Notes: generated by a model not told the origin, from the sequence alone. Positions 43,517 to 52,632 are shown, counted from the first letter of the stretch. The stretch: DNA of 64,000 nucleotides from Mycobacterium sp. GA-1285 (GCF_001499905.1 NZ_LQIS01000012.1:1-64000), one strand, 5' to 3'. Numbers and translations are program-made.

Positions 43517-44289
43517 CTCGAGATCAACCTGTTCGAGGCGGCCTTCACCGAGTCGGGAAGGAACCGGTTCAACAGGCCGAATCCTTTCGAAAGCGGCGAC
43601 GACGCAACGACTTTCTTTCGTCCCCGCATCAGGGCGTCGTACCCCTGTTTGGCGACCTTCCCGGGGTCGTCCTTGGGCATCCGCCCGACCAAGGTGTCGA
43701 GCATGCCGACGCGCCGGAAGAAGTCGGTGTCGGTGGGGCCGGGCATCAGCGAGGTGACGGTGACATCGGTGTCGCGCAATTCGTCCTGCAAGGCTTCGGC
43801 GAACGACTGCACGAACGACTTGGAGGCGTTGTAGATGGTCTGGTACGAGCCGGGCATCGTCGCCACGATCGACGACGTGAACAGCAGCTTGCCCGAGTTG
43901 GCACTCACCATGTCAGCCAGCACCAGCTTGGCCAGTTGCATGGTTCCCCGGACGTTGAGATCGATGATGTTGAAATCCTCTTCCAGTCCCCGGTCGACGA
44001 ACCGACCGCCGCCACCGGTACCGGCGTTGAGGGCGACGGCGTCCAACCGGCGACCGTCCGCGGTGGCGGTGCCGTACAACCGGTCGACTTCGTCCTCTTT
44101 GCGCAGATCCACCTGAACCGCGCGGACCTCTGTCCCACCGGCGGCGAGTTTGTCGGCGCTGGCATGAATGCCGTCGTCATCGGCGGCCACGATGAGGTCG
44201 TAGCCGTCGTCGGCGAACAGCTTCGCCAACTCGAAACCGATCCCGCTCGAAGCGCCCGTCACAAGCGCGAGTGGTCGTCCTTGAGCCAT
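43513..44289 (-). CDS. Short-chain dehydrogenase/reductase
   Basis: Classical SDR of 258 residues. The cofactor loop is VTGASSGIGFELAK, ALNAGTG matches the NAG region, the catalytic Ser is in LLFTSSIVATMPG, and YxxxK is in YNASKSFVQ. The segment DLRK after beta-3 does not settle NADPH or NADH preference. It is the first gene of a unit with the FAD-dependent oxidoreductase, overlapping by 4 bp. The substrate is not known. Confidence 0.87.
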   Translation of the reverse strand: MAQGRPLALVTGASSGIGFELAKLFADDGYDLIVAADDDGIHASADKLAAGGTEVRAVQVDLRKEDEVDRLYGTATADGRRLDAVALNAGTGGGGRFVDRGLEEDFNIIDLNVRGTMQLAKLVLADMVSANSGKLLFTSSIVATMPGSYQTIYNASKSFVQSFAEALQDELRDTDVTVTSLMPGPTDTDFFRRVGMLDTLVGRMPKDDPGKVAKQGYDALMRGRKKVVASSPLSKGFGLLNRFLPDSVKAASNRLISR

Positions 44290-44381
44290 GGTGGCGGGCT
44301 ACCCGACGGGGCCTTCACCAAACGCACGCTGCACACGCCGACGTCAGCCCCTGTCCTCATAACCGCGTAAGAAACCAGCCG

Positions 44382-45809
44382 TCAGCCCGCGTCGCGATCA
44401 TCGCCGTGGTCGGGACCGCCGTCGTCGGGACACTCTCCGCCGTCCTCGTCGTCTCCCTCGTCGGGGACGAGGTAGCGGTTGGGGTGGTGATAGTTGTTGA
44501 CGCGGGCTTGGCCGTTGTCGAGCTGCGGAGGAGGAAGCCACGCGGTGCGCCCGTCTTTGCGTATGTAGGTGCGCCAGCCGCCGGGTTTGACCCGCCGATT
44601 GTCGGGGCTACACGCCAGGGTCAGCTCATCGATGTTGGTCTGACCGCCAGCGGCCCAATCGTTGTCCCCGTGATGCACCTGGCACTGGTAAGCCGAGGCG
44701 GTGCAGCCGGGTCGGGTGCAGCCATGATCGCGGGCAAACAGGGCCAGCCGCTGAGCTTTGGACGCCAAGCGTTTAGCCCGACCTAGGTACAGAATCTCTT
44801 CGGTGTGGTCATCGAAGATCGCCAGATAGTGATGCGCTTCGGCGGCCTGGCGGATCACCTCGCTCATCGGCAGCAGCGACCCGCCGCCGGTGAACCCATG
44901 CCCGGTGCCCGCTTCGAGTTCCTTGAGCCCGGCGGTGATGAGCATGGTGGCCGGCAACCCGTTATGGCTGCCCAACGTGCCCGACGCGAGCAGTGCCCGA
45001 CACATGGCATTCAGCGCATCGTGGTTGCGCTGTCCGGTCGTACGGGTGTCAGCCGACACCGCTTCGGGCGGCGGGTCGCCGTCCACAGACGGGGCGTCAT
45101 CGGCCGGGTTGTTCTTGCCGGGGGCGGCCCACACCGCCAGCACCGCCTCCAACGCCGCCCGCGTGGCGGGATCAATCAGTCCGCGCAGCTCACTCATCCC
45201 ATCGAGACGCTGCCGGCCCAGTCGCAGCCAACGGTGCGCCGCGCGCACTTCATCGGAGAAATCCCCATCCGGGTTCAGATACGCCGCCAACCGCTCCGCC
45301 GCCGCACGCAACTCCTCGGGCGTGTGCTTGGTGGCCAGCTCGGCCAGCTGCGCTTCGGCGGCCTCACGCACGTCGAAGGCCATCGAGACCGGGACCTGCT
45401 TGGCGAAGAACCGCCGGATCACCCGCACATGCTCCGCGCCCACCAGGCCCTTCTCGACGGCGGCCGCCGTCTGCACCAGCACCGGTTCGAGTGCCTCGCC
45501 TGTCATCGCCCGCCGCGGCGCCAACTCTTTTGCCTCGGCCACCCTGCGGCTCGCCTCGGCCTTGGAGAGGCGCAGCAACACCGTCAGCGCGCCGGCCACG
45601 CTGTTTTCACCCAACTCCGCGAGCGGGGCCTGCTGGAGTCCAGCCACTAGGCGGTGCCCCACCGTCGCCGAACCGCGCGTGAAGCTCTCCCACTGCGCGG
45701 CCAGCGCCAACTGCTCAGAGGTGGTCAAGGTGTCGAACGACTCGGCGACCAGCGCGGACAGCTGCTCGGCCATCCCCGCGATCACTTCGCTCATACGTTC
45801 GAATTCCAC
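44382..45809 (-). CDS. 13E12-repeat family (DUF222) HNH endonuclease-like protein
   Basis: Protein of 475 residues with an N-terminal DUF222 domain (about 20-300) and a C-terminal HNH motif, CTRPGCTASAYQCQVHHGD followed by LACSPDNRRV. This is the REP13E12 family, present in many copies in mycobacteria; a member contains the phiRv1 integration site in M. tuberculosis. The C-terminus is acidic (Asp/Glu/Gly-rich). Nuclease activity is presumed from the HNH residues. The family is repetitive and probably mobile in evolutionary terms, but no inverted repeats are seen at its ends. Confidence 0.87.
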   Translation of the reverse strand: MEFERMSEVIAGMAEQLSALVAESFDTLTTSEQLALAAQWESFTRGSATVGHRLVAGLQQAPLAELGENSVAGALTVLLRLSKAEASRRVAEAKELAPRRAMTGEALEPVLVQTAAAVEKGLVGAEHVRVIRRFFAKQVPVSMAFDVREAAEAQLAELATKHTPEELRAAAERLAAYLNPDGDFSDEVRAAHRWLRLGRQRLDGMSELRGLIDPATRAALEAVLAVWAAPGKNNPADDAPSVDGDPPPEAVSADTRTTGQRNHDALNAMCRALLASGTLGSHNGLPATMLITAGLKELEAGTGHGFTGGGSLLPMSEVIRQAAEAHHYLAIFDDHTEEILYLGRAKRLASKAQRLALFARDHGCTRPGCTASAYQCQVHHGDNDWAAGGQTNIDELTLACSPDNRRVKPGGWRTYIRKDGRTAWLPPPQLDNGQARVNNYHHPNRYLVPDEGDDEDGGECPDDGGPDHGDDRDAG

Positions 45810-45991
45810 ACTTTAACGCTAACTGCGCCCACCGACAAACCAGGCCCGGTTGTGACCGCTGAAACCAAAGAGGCACAAGTGATTTCACGTGGCACCGCGA
45901 GCCGCGGAGGCGGCGAGCCCAGAGAGGCGGCAAAACAAGGGTGCCCCAGAAGGGTTTGAGCCACCCCCGGCACAACGTGAATGATGTAGGG

Positions 45992-48505
45992 ATGGGAATA
46001 CTGGGACGAAAGACCGGGGACCTGCGCGTCTACCTCGGCGCGGCGCCCGGTGTCGGCAAGACCTACTCGATGCTCGCCGAGGCGCACCGCCGTCTCGAGC
46101 GCGGAACCGACGTGGTCGCCGCCGTGGTCGACACCCACGGTCGGCGCAAGGTCGCCCAGCAGCTCGCGGGCATCGAAGTCATACCTCCGCGCACCATCGA
46201 GAACACCGGCAGACCCGGCGCCGAATACCAGGAGATCGACGTCACCGCGGTCATTCAGCGACGGCCCAAGGTCGTGCTCGTCGACGACTTCGCCCATACC
46301 AACGCCCCGGGCAGCAAGAACAAGAAGCGTTGGCAAGACGTGGAAGAACTGCTCAACGCCGGGATCACGGTGATCACCACCGTCAACATCCAGAACCTGG
46401 AGAGCGTTTCCGACCTCGCCGCCCAGATCACCGGAGTGGAAGAACCGGACCGCATCCCCGACGAGGTGGTGCGCGCCGCCGACCAGATCGAGTTGGTCGA
46501 CATCACGCCGGAGGCGTTGCGGCGCAGGCTGGCTCACGGCAACGTGTATCCGCCGGAACGCGTTGATGCCGCATTGTCGAACTACTTCCGACCCGAGAAC
46601 CTCACCGCCCTGCGGCAATTGACCCTGCTGTGGCTCGCCGATCAGGTCGACGCCGCGCTGGCCAAGTACCGCTCCGACAAGAAGATCAGCGACCGGTGGG
46701 CGCCCCGTGAACGCGTGGTGGTCGGGGTGACGGGCGGTCCGGAGTCCGAGATCCTGGTGCGACGGGCGTCGCGAATCGCCTCCCGTTCGGGGGCGGACCT
46801 GCGAGTGGTCCACGTCGTCGACGGCGGAGGCCTGACGGCGATATCCGACCAGCAGAAGAAGGCTGTGCGCGAGCTGGCGGCCAGCCTGGGCGCCACCATG
46901 CACACCGTGGTCGGTGACGACGTCGCGTCCTCACTGATCGCCTACGCGCACGACATCAACGCGACGCAGCTGGTCGTCGGAACATCCCGACGTTCGCGGC
47001 TGTCGCGCATGTTCGACGAGGGCATCAGTGAGGCCGTCGTCCAGCAGGCCGGCGGCCTGGACGTGCACATGGTCACCCACGACCAGGCCAGCACGGGCAT
47101 CTCGTGGTCGCGGCTCTCGCCTCGCCAGCGCCGACTCACGTCATGGCTTGCCGCCGTGGCCATACCGATCGCGGTCTGCGCGCTGACATTGCTGCTGCCG
47201 GAACGGTTCTCCCAGGTCGGAGGTCCGGGCGCGCTGTTCTTCCTCGGGGTGCTCGGCACCGCGCTGCTCGGCGGGCTCGCTCCGGCCGTCACGGCCGCCG
47301 CGCTGTCGGGAGCGCTGATCACCTTCTTCCTGGTGGCTCCGCCGAACACCTTCTCCGTGCACAACAGCGACAACGTCATCGCGTCGCTGGTGATGCTCGT
47401 TGTCGCCGCCGCGGTCGCCGCCCTGGTCGATCGCACCTCGAGACGGGCGCGAGAAGCGCGGCGAGCCGGTCAGGAAGCCACGCTGCTGACCTTGTTCGCC
47501 GACGGCGTGCTGCACGACGCGGACCTCGACGGCCTGCTGGAACGGGTCCGCGAGACGTACTCCCAGCGCGCCGTCAGCCTCGTGCGAAGCCAGACCGGCG
47601 AAGTGCTCGCCCACACCGGCACCGATCCGTGCGCCGACGTCGACGACGCCGACACCTCTGTCGAAATCGGAGACGACGAGTATTGGATGCTGTTGTCCGG
47701 GCCGGCGTTGACGACACGCGACCGCCGCGTCCTCAGCGGCGTCGGTAAGCAGGCCGTCAACCTGGTCAAGCAACGAGAACTGGCCGAGGCGAACAAGGCC
47801 GAAATCATCGGTCAGGCGAACAAACTCCAGCATGCGCTGCTCGCAGCGGTCAGCCACGACCTGCGCACCCCGCTGGCGGCCGCCAGGGCGGGGACCTCGC
47901 GGATCCGCAACAGCGATGTCGACTTCTCCGCGGACAACACCGCCGAACTCCTGGCGACGGTGGAGGAGTCTGTCGATCAGCTGACCACGCTGGTGGCCAA
48001 CCTGCTGGACTCGGCACGCCTGGCCGCCGGGGCGGTCCGACCGCAGATGGCTCGTGTCGAACTGGAGCACGTCGTGCAACGCGCGCTGCTGGGAATCCGC
48101 GCCGACACAGACGAGATCACCCGACCCGGCAGTGAACGGGTGAAAGTGGAGATCGACTGCGACGCGGTCCTGGCCGACAACGAACTGCTCGAGCGTGTTC
48201 TGGCCAACCTGATCGACAACTCGCTGCGCTACGCCGACGGCAGCATGGTGCGGGTGACCGCGGGGCAGGTGGGCGACCGGGTGCTCATCGCCGTCGTCGA
48301 CGAGGGCCCGGGTATTCCGCGGGGCAGTGAACAGCAGGTGTTCGCGCCATTCCAGCGGCTCAGCGACGACGACTCGATCGGCATCGGCATCGGCCTGTCG
48401 GTTGCCTCGGGTTTCGTCGAGGCGATGGGCGGCACGATCTCGGCTTCCGACACCCCCGGCGGCGGCCTGACCGTCGAGATCGACCTGCCCGCCGCGACCG
48501 ATTAG
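45992..48505 (+). CDS. kdpD: Sensor histidine kinase KdpD
   Basis: Membrane histidine kinase of 837 residues. The N-terminal KdpD domain has Walker A GAAPGVGKTYS and the VDDFAHTN motif. It is followed by a universal-stress-like domain (about 235-365), four clustered membrane helices (DUF4118, about 385-490), a GAF-like domain, the phosphoacceptor His in AAVSHDLRTPL (about residue 625) and ATPase boxes NLIDNSLRY and DEGPGIP. It normally senses potassium limitation or turgor and phosphorylates KdpE. Here no kdpE or kdpFABC gene is adjacent. ATG at 45992 is taken; the frame is open 17 codons upstream. Confidence 0.9.
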   Translation: MGILGRKTGDLRVYLGAAPGVGKTYSMLAEAHRRLERGTDVVAAVVDTHGRRKVAQQLAGIEVIPPRTIENTGRPGAEYQEIDVTAVIQRRPKVVLVDDFAHTNAPGSKNKKRWQDVEELLNAGITVITTVNIQNLESVSDLAAQITGVEEPDRIPDEVVRAADQIELVDITPEALRRRLAHGNVYPPERVDAALSNYFRPENLTALRQLTLLWLADQVDAALAKYRSDKKISDRWAPRERVVVGVTGGPESEILVRRASRIASRSGADLRVVHVVDGGGLTAISDQQKKAVRELAASLGATMHTVVGDDVASSLIAYAHDINATQLVVGTSRRSRLSRMFDEGISEAVVQQAGGLDVHMVTHDQASTGISWSRLSPRQRRLTSWLAAVAIPIAVCALTLLLPERFSQVGGPGALFFLGVLGTALLGGLAPAVTAAALSGALITFFLVAPPNTFSVHNSDNVIASLVMLVVAAAVAALVDRTSRRAREARRAGQEATLLTLFADGVLHDADLDGLLERVRETYSQRAVSLVRSQTGEVLAHTGTDPCADVDDADTSVEIGDDEYWMLLSGPALTTRDRRVLSGVGKQAVNLVKQRELAEANKAEIIGQANKLQHALLAAVSHDLRTPLAAARAGTSRIRNSDVDFSADNTAELLATVEESVDQLTTLVANLLDSARLAAGAVRPQMARVELEHVVQRALLGIRADTDEITRPGSERVKVEIDCDAVLADNELLERVLANLIDNSLRYADGSMVRVTAGQVGDRVLIAVVDEGPGIPRGSEQQVFAPFQRLSDDDSIGIGIGLSVASGFVEAMGGTISASDTPGGGLTVEIDLPAATD

Positions 48506-49365
48506 ACGCCGGCCGTCTCCGACGCCAGGGCGATCAGTGCCGCGCGCACCAGATCGGGTCGCTCGTCGATGATGAAGTGACTGGCGTCGACCGTCTGCAG
48601 TCGGTAGTCGTCGGCATCGGCCGTCTCCTCGGCCGCAAGGGACGGATGGACGGCGGTGTCGCCGAGCCCGAACAGACACCGGATCGGTACGGTGGCGCGC
48701 GGCGGCTTCGGCCCGCGAGCGGCAGCGGGTAGCTCACGGAGCACGAAGCTGCGGTACGTGTCACGCCCGGCACGCGCCACCGTCGGATCCTTGAACCGAT
48801 CCGCGTAGACCCGCGCCGTCTCGGAGTCCATCCGCGAGGCGACTCTGAACACCCGGGCGACGAAGTCCGTGTACCGCTGTACCGGAACACCGAACGTGGC
48901 CAGCGGCACCTGATACCAGAACCGCCACAGCTGCGGTGCGACGACACGGGGCGTGATCCACGGGTGCGCCATGTTCATCGCCAGGAAGCCGTCGATCCGC
49001 TCGGGGGCCGTCAACACCATGCGATACCCGACGTACGCGCCCCAGTCGTGACCGGTCAGCAACACCTGGTCCAAACCGAGCGCGTCGAGCAGCGCGAGTA
49101 CGTCGGCGGCGACGTCGTCCTTCTCCCACCGGTGCGGCGCAGGGCCCGACCAGCCGTAGCCGGGCAGGTCCGGCGCGATGATGCGCAGGCCTGCGGGCGG
49201 GTCTCCCAACAGATCCCGGTACACCCAATGGTGTTGCGGCCACCCGTGCAGCGCGACGACCGGACGTCCGTCGCCGGGGCCGGCCTCGGTGACGTGGAAG
49301 CGCACACCGCGGGCGGTGACGTGAGAACGGCGCGCACCTTCGATCGGCGGAGGAGCAGAAGCCAT
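48502..49365 (-). CDS. Epoxide-hydrolase-like alpha/beta hydrolase
   Basis: Protein of 287 residues. The nucleophile elbow is LLTGHDWGAYVG, with Asp as nucleophile as in epoxide hydrolases and haloalkane dehalogenases, and HGWPQHHWVYRDL is the oxyanion HGxP motif. The late His is in DASHFIIDERPD. A lid tyrosine as used by epoxide hydrolases could be one of those in YTDFVAR or VYADRF. Its stop overlaps the kdpD stop by 4 bp (convergent). The start is ATG at 49365. Confidence 0.85.
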   Translation of the reverse strand: MASAPPPIEGARRSHVTARGVRFHVTEAGPGDGRPVVALHGWPQHHWVYRDLLGDPPAGLRIIAPDLPGYGWSGPAPHRWEKDDVAADVLALLDALGLDQVLLTGHDWGAYVGYRMVLTAPERIDGFLAMNMAHPWITPRVVAPQLWRFWYQVPLATFGVPVQRYTDFVARVFRVASRMDSETARVYADRFKDPTVARAGRDTYRSFVLRELPAAARGPKPPRATVPIRCLFGLGDTAVHPSLAAEETADADDYRLQTVDASHFIIDERPDLVRAALIALASETAGV

Positions 49366-49405
49366 AACGCGACTATAGGAACTGCCATCGCGCTACCGTG
49401 CCGGT

Positions 49406-51274
49406 ATGGCCGGATACCGAGCGCTGTTCGACGCCAGCATCGCTGATCCAGAACGATTCTGGGCCGATGCCGCACGCGCGGTGACGTGGACCCGCGAGCC
49501 CGAGAAGATCCTCGACGACTCCAACCCGCCGTTCTACCGGTGGTTCGCCGACGGTGAGCTCAACACCTGCGCCAACGCGCTCGACCGACATGTCGACGAC
49601 GGCCGAGGCGACCAGCCCGCGCTGATCTACGACTCACCGGTCACCGGGTCACAACGCACATTCACGTACCGCGAATTGCGGGATGCCACAGCCAAATTCG
49701 CCGGCGGGCTACGCGGGCTCGGGGTCGCCAAGGGCGACCGCGTGGTGATCTACATGCCGATGATCCCCGAGGCGGTGATCGCGATGCTGGCGTGTGCGCG
49801 ACTGGGGGCGATCCACTCGGTCGTGTTCGGCGGGTTCGCCGCGCACGAACTCGCGGTGCGCATCGACGATGCGCGACCCAAGGTCGTCATCTCCGCGTCC
49901 TGCGGTATCGAACCGTCGCGCACCGTCGCATACAAGCCGATGCTGGACGCCGCACTCGAGATGTCCGAGCACCCGCCGCGCACCTGCGTCATCGCGCAGC
50001 GCGACCGACAGCGCTGCGAGCTGGCTCCCGACCGCGACCTCGACTGGGAGGACGTCGCGGTGGCGGCGCCCGTCGACCCCGTGCCGGTGGCGGCAACGGA
50101 CCCGCTGTATGTGCTCTACACGTCCGGAACCACGGGCAAGCCGAAAGGCATCGTCCGCGACAACGGCGGGCATGCGGTGGCGTTGCTCTGGAGCATGCGC
50201 AACATCTACGACATCGCGCCCGGCGAGGTCTTCTGGGCCGCATCCGATGTCGGCTGGGTGGTGGGCCACTCGTACATCGTCTACGGCCCGCTGCTGCTGG
50301 GCGCGACGACGGTGCTCTACGAGGGCAAGCCGGTCGGCACGCCGGATCCCGGTGCGTTCTGGAGGGTCGCGTCCGAGCACGGGGTCAAGGCACTGTTCAC
50401 CGCGCCGACGGCCGTGCGCGCGATCCGCAAGGAGGATCCCGACGGCTCGCACATCGGCCGCTACGACCTGTCGAGGATGGAATACCTCTTCCAGGCCGGC
50501 GAGCGGCTCGACCCGGACACCTATGAGTGGGCGGCGCAGAAACTCGGCATTCCCGTCGTCGACCACTGGTGGCAGACGGAAACCGGGTGGGCGATCGCCG
50601 CCAACCCGATGGGCTTGGACCCCCTGCCCATCAAACCCGGGTCCCCCACCGTCCCGATGCCCGGCTACAACGTGGAGATCCTGAACGCCGACGGTTCGCC
50701 TTGCGCCGCCAACGAGGAAGGCGACATCTGCATCCGGCTCCCGCTTCCGCCGGGCACCCTGACCACTCTGTGGGGCGACGACGACAGGTACCGGGCGTCG
50801 TACCTGTCCGAGCACCCCGGCTACTACCTCACGGGCGACGGCGGCTATCTCGACGAGGACGGCTACCTCTTCGTGATGGGCCGCATCGACGACGTCATCA
50901 ACGTCGCTGGACACCGGTTGTCGACAGGATCCATCGAGGCCGTGCTGGCCACCCACCCGGCGGTCGCGGAGTGTGCCGTCATCGGGGTCCGCGACGACAT
51001 CAAAGGCCAGGTGCCGCGCGGCTTCGTGGTGCTCAAGTCGGGTGCCTCGACCGAGGGACTGGCCGAGCAGCTCATCGAGTCGGTGCGCGAGAACATCGGC
51101 GCCGTAGCGTCTTTCAAACTCGTCGACGTCGTGCCCGCGCTGCCCAAGACCAGGTCCGGAAAAATCCTGCGCAAGACGATGCGGGGCATCGCCCACGGCC
51201 GTGACGAGCCGTTGCCGTCGACGATCGAGGACCCGGCGGTGATCGAAACGCTCAAGCCGATCCTGAAGAACTGA
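49406..51274 (+). CDS. prpE: Propionyl-CoA synthetase (PrpE-like acyl-CoA ligase)
   Basis: AMP-forming acyl-CoA synthetase of 622 residues. The ACS N-terminal domain is present (YRALFDASIADPERFW), the ATP loop is LYTSGTTGKPKGI, WWQTETGWAI is the adenylate motif, and the C-terminal catalytic Lys is in PKTRSGKILRKT, the site reversibly acetylated in this family. The length and the WTREPEKILDDSNPPFYRWF-type start fit PrpE rather than acetyl-CoA synthetase. It activates propionate (or short acids) from odd-chain lipid or sterol catabolism. The start is ATG at 49406, divergent from the hydrolase. Confidence 0.88.
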   Translation: MAGYRALFDASIADPERFWADAARAVTWTREPEKILDDSNPPFYRWFADGELNTCANALDRHVDDGRGDQPALIYDSPVTGSQRTFTYRELRDATAKFAGGLRGLGVAKGDRVVIYMPMIPEAVIAMLACARLGAIHSVVFGGFAAHELAVRIDDARPKVVISASCGIEPSRTVAYKPMLDAALEMSEHPPRTCVIAQRDRQRCELAPDRDLDWEDVAVAAPVDPVPVAATDPLYVLYTSGTTGKPKGIVRDNGGHAVALLWSMRNIYDIAPGEVFWAASDVGWVVGHSYIVYGPLLLGATTVLYEGKPVGTPDPGAFWRVASEHGVKALFTAPTAVRAIRKEDPDGSHIGRYDLSRMEYLFQAGERLDPDTYEWAAQKLGIPVVDHWWQTETGWAIAANPMGLDPLPIKPGSPTVPMPGYNVEILNADGSPCAANEEGDICIRLPLPPGTLTTLWGDDDRYRASYLSEHPGYYLTGDGGYLDEDGYLFVMGRIDDVINVAGHRLSTGSIEAVLATHPAVAECAVIGVRDDIKGQVPRGFVVLKSGASTEGLAEQLIESVRENIGAVASFKLVDVVPALPKTRSGKILRKTMRGIAHGRDEPLPSTIEDPAVIETLKPILKN

Positions 51275-51367
51275 GCCACCCCGACTCCGCTCGTATCGGC
51301 CTATATTCGTGTTGAGTCCGTGCTTGCCCGACGCAGGCCGGCTCTCAACCAAAGGAGTTGATTCGCG

Positions 51368-51475
51368 ATGCGTACTTCTGCGGTCAAGGCCAAGAGCGGC
51401 TGTACCTGCCATTGCCACAAATGCGATCAAGGTCATCACTGCGGGAACCCCCCGAACTGCTACATCAAGAAATAG
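51368..51475 (+). CDS. 35-residue Cys/His-rich metallothionein-like peptide
   Basis: A short gene with a strong AAAGGAG site (51351-51357) and an ATG at 51368. The peptide has six cysteines and four histidines among 35 residues, in the pattern C-x-C-H-C-H-x-x-C then HHC and C (residues 12-31), plus six lysines. Such density of thiol and imidazole ligands is typical of metallothioneins or small copper/zinc chelators. It is not recognisably MymT of M. tuberculosis. It lies 93 bp after prpE, with its own likely -10 element TATATT at 51302-51307. Two DUF4383 proteins and a ZIP transporter follow. Confidence 0.75.
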   Translation: MRTSAVKAKSGCTCHCHKCDQGHHCGNPPNCYIKK

Positions 51476-51573
51476 GCCGACATCGAGGAAAAAGTCGACG
51501 CCGGACGGGATCGGCTCAGGTTCGCTCGCAGACCTCAGCCGCATGTCCTGTTGCGACAAGGTCGCGAAACAAC

Positions 51574-51598
51574 GTTTGCCTCGCCTTTTCGTGGGTAG
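51574..51598 (+). promoter_or_regulatory. SigF-like promoter of the first DUF4383 gene
   Basis: GTTT (51574-51577), 15 bp, and GGGTA (51593-51597) match the mycobacterial SigF/SigB-type pattern GTTT-N15-17-GGGTA. It is 32 bp before the ATG of the DUF4383 gene, leaving a short leader with a GAGGAAAGGA site. Confidence 0.65.
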
Positions 51599-51629
51599 AA
51601 CTGCGCTCACCCGAGGAAAGGAACAAACG

Positions 51630-52112
51630 ATGGTCAGCAGTCACCCTCCGGGGCGGACGGCCGCGTCCCGGTACGGCTCACATGTTCAGAAGGCCGCCCT
51701 TGCGGTCGGCGCAGTTTTCCTGCTGGTCGGCATCCTGGGCTTCATCCCGGGAATCACGACGAACTACGACACCATGACGTTCGCCGGCCATCATTCCGGA
51801 GCCATGCTGCTCGGCATCTTCAACGTCTCGATCCTGCACAACATCGTGCATCTGCTGTTCGGTGTGGCCGGCGTACTGATGGCGCGCACGTTCGATGCCG
51901 CCCGCATCTACCTGATCGTCGGCGGCGTCATCTACCTGCTGCTCTTCCTGTACGGCCTGATCATCGACCACGACAGCGCGGCAAACTTCGTGCCGTTGAA
52001 CACCGCCGACAACTGGCTTCACCTGTTCCTCGGGGTCGCAATGATCGCGCTGGGCGTGCTGCTGTCGCGCCGCCGCGACGCCAACACCCCGTTGAACCGG
52101 AACACCCGGTAG
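51630..52112 (+). CDS. DUF4383 membrane protein, copy 1
   Basis: Integral membrane protein of 160 residues with four predicted helices (starting near residues 24, 62, 93 and 130) and the family pattern GFIPGITTNYDTMTFAGHHSGA, with histidines in the first loop (given here in part). DUF4383 proteins are common in actinobacteria; the function is unknown. The ATG at 51630 is set by the GAGGAAAGG site; the frame is open 107 codons further upstream without meaning. It is a paralogue of the next gene and has its own SigF-like promoter. Confidence 0.85.
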   Translation: MVSSHPPGRTAASRYGSHVQKAALAVGAVFLLVGILGFIPGITTNYDTMTFAGHHSGAMLLGIFNVSILHNIVHLLFGVAGVLMARTFDAARIYLIVGGVIYLLLFLYGLIIDHDSAANFVPLNTADNWLHLFLGVAMIALGVLLSRRRDANTPLNRNTR

Positions 52113-52133
52113 GCGTCCACGCCGTCCCGCGCC

Positions 52134-52159
52134 GGTTAGCGACCGCGCCCGGCGGGTAT
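52134..52159 (+). promoter_or_regulatory. SigF-like promoter of the second DUF4383 gene
   Basis: GGTT (52134-52137), 16 bp, and GGGTAT (52154-52159) fit the SigF/SigB pattern. It lies 41 bp before the start codon of the second DUF4383 gene. The -35 reads GGTTA rather than GGTTT. Confidence 0.6.
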
Positions 52160-52200
52160 CACCTGCGAGTCCGTCGACGAGGGTTCGGACGGAGGCAGGG

Positions 52201-52623
52201 ATGGCGAAGGACCCGAAGTACATGGCCGTACAGGCCGCGGCGGTGATCGCGGGCGTCGTCCTGATCCTGCTCGGCGCCCTCGGCTTCATCCCCGGCCTCA
52301 CCCAGGATTATGACCGGCTGGCGTGGGCCGACCACCGATCCGGGGCCACCCTGTTCGGCATGATCTCGGTGTCCGGACTGGGCAACGTGGCCAACCTGGT
52401 ACTCGGGGCACTGGGGCTGGTGATGGCACGCACCTATGCGGCCGCCCGCGCATACTTCCTCGGGGCCGGATTGGTCTACTTCGCACTGTTCGCGTACGGG
52501 TACGCGGTGGGCAACGCGTTCGACTGGATGTGGTTCGGTCTGGGTGTCGTCATGTCGATCCTCGGGCTGACACTCGCCGGCCAGCACGACCCGACCAAGC
52601 GTCGCAGGACAATTCGCGCCTAG
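52201..52623 (+). CDS. DUF4383 membrane protein, copy 2
   Basis: Membrane protein of 140 residues with four helices and the same motif as its neighbour (LGFIPGLTQDYDRLAWADH and SGATLFGMISVSGLGN). It lacks the N-terminal extension and the second-loop His residues (ISVSGLGN against FNVSILHN). A GGAGGCAGG site precedes the ATG. The ZIP transporter gene follows after 9 bp, so they probably share a transcript from the SigF-like promoter. Function unknown. Confidence 0.85.
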   Translation: MAKDPKYMAVQAAAVIAGVVLILLGALGFIPGLTQDYDRLAWADHRSGATLFGMISVSGLGNVANLVLGALGLVMARTYAAARAYFLGAGLVYFALFAYGYAVGNAFDWMWFGLGVVMSILGLTLAGQHDPTKRRRTIRA

Positions 52624-52632
52624 GCTGAGGCG

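Noticed and set aside
44382..45809. 13E12 gene as an active mobile element
   Set aside because: No terminal inverted repeats, target duplication, integrase or transposase were visible; only the family is repetitive.
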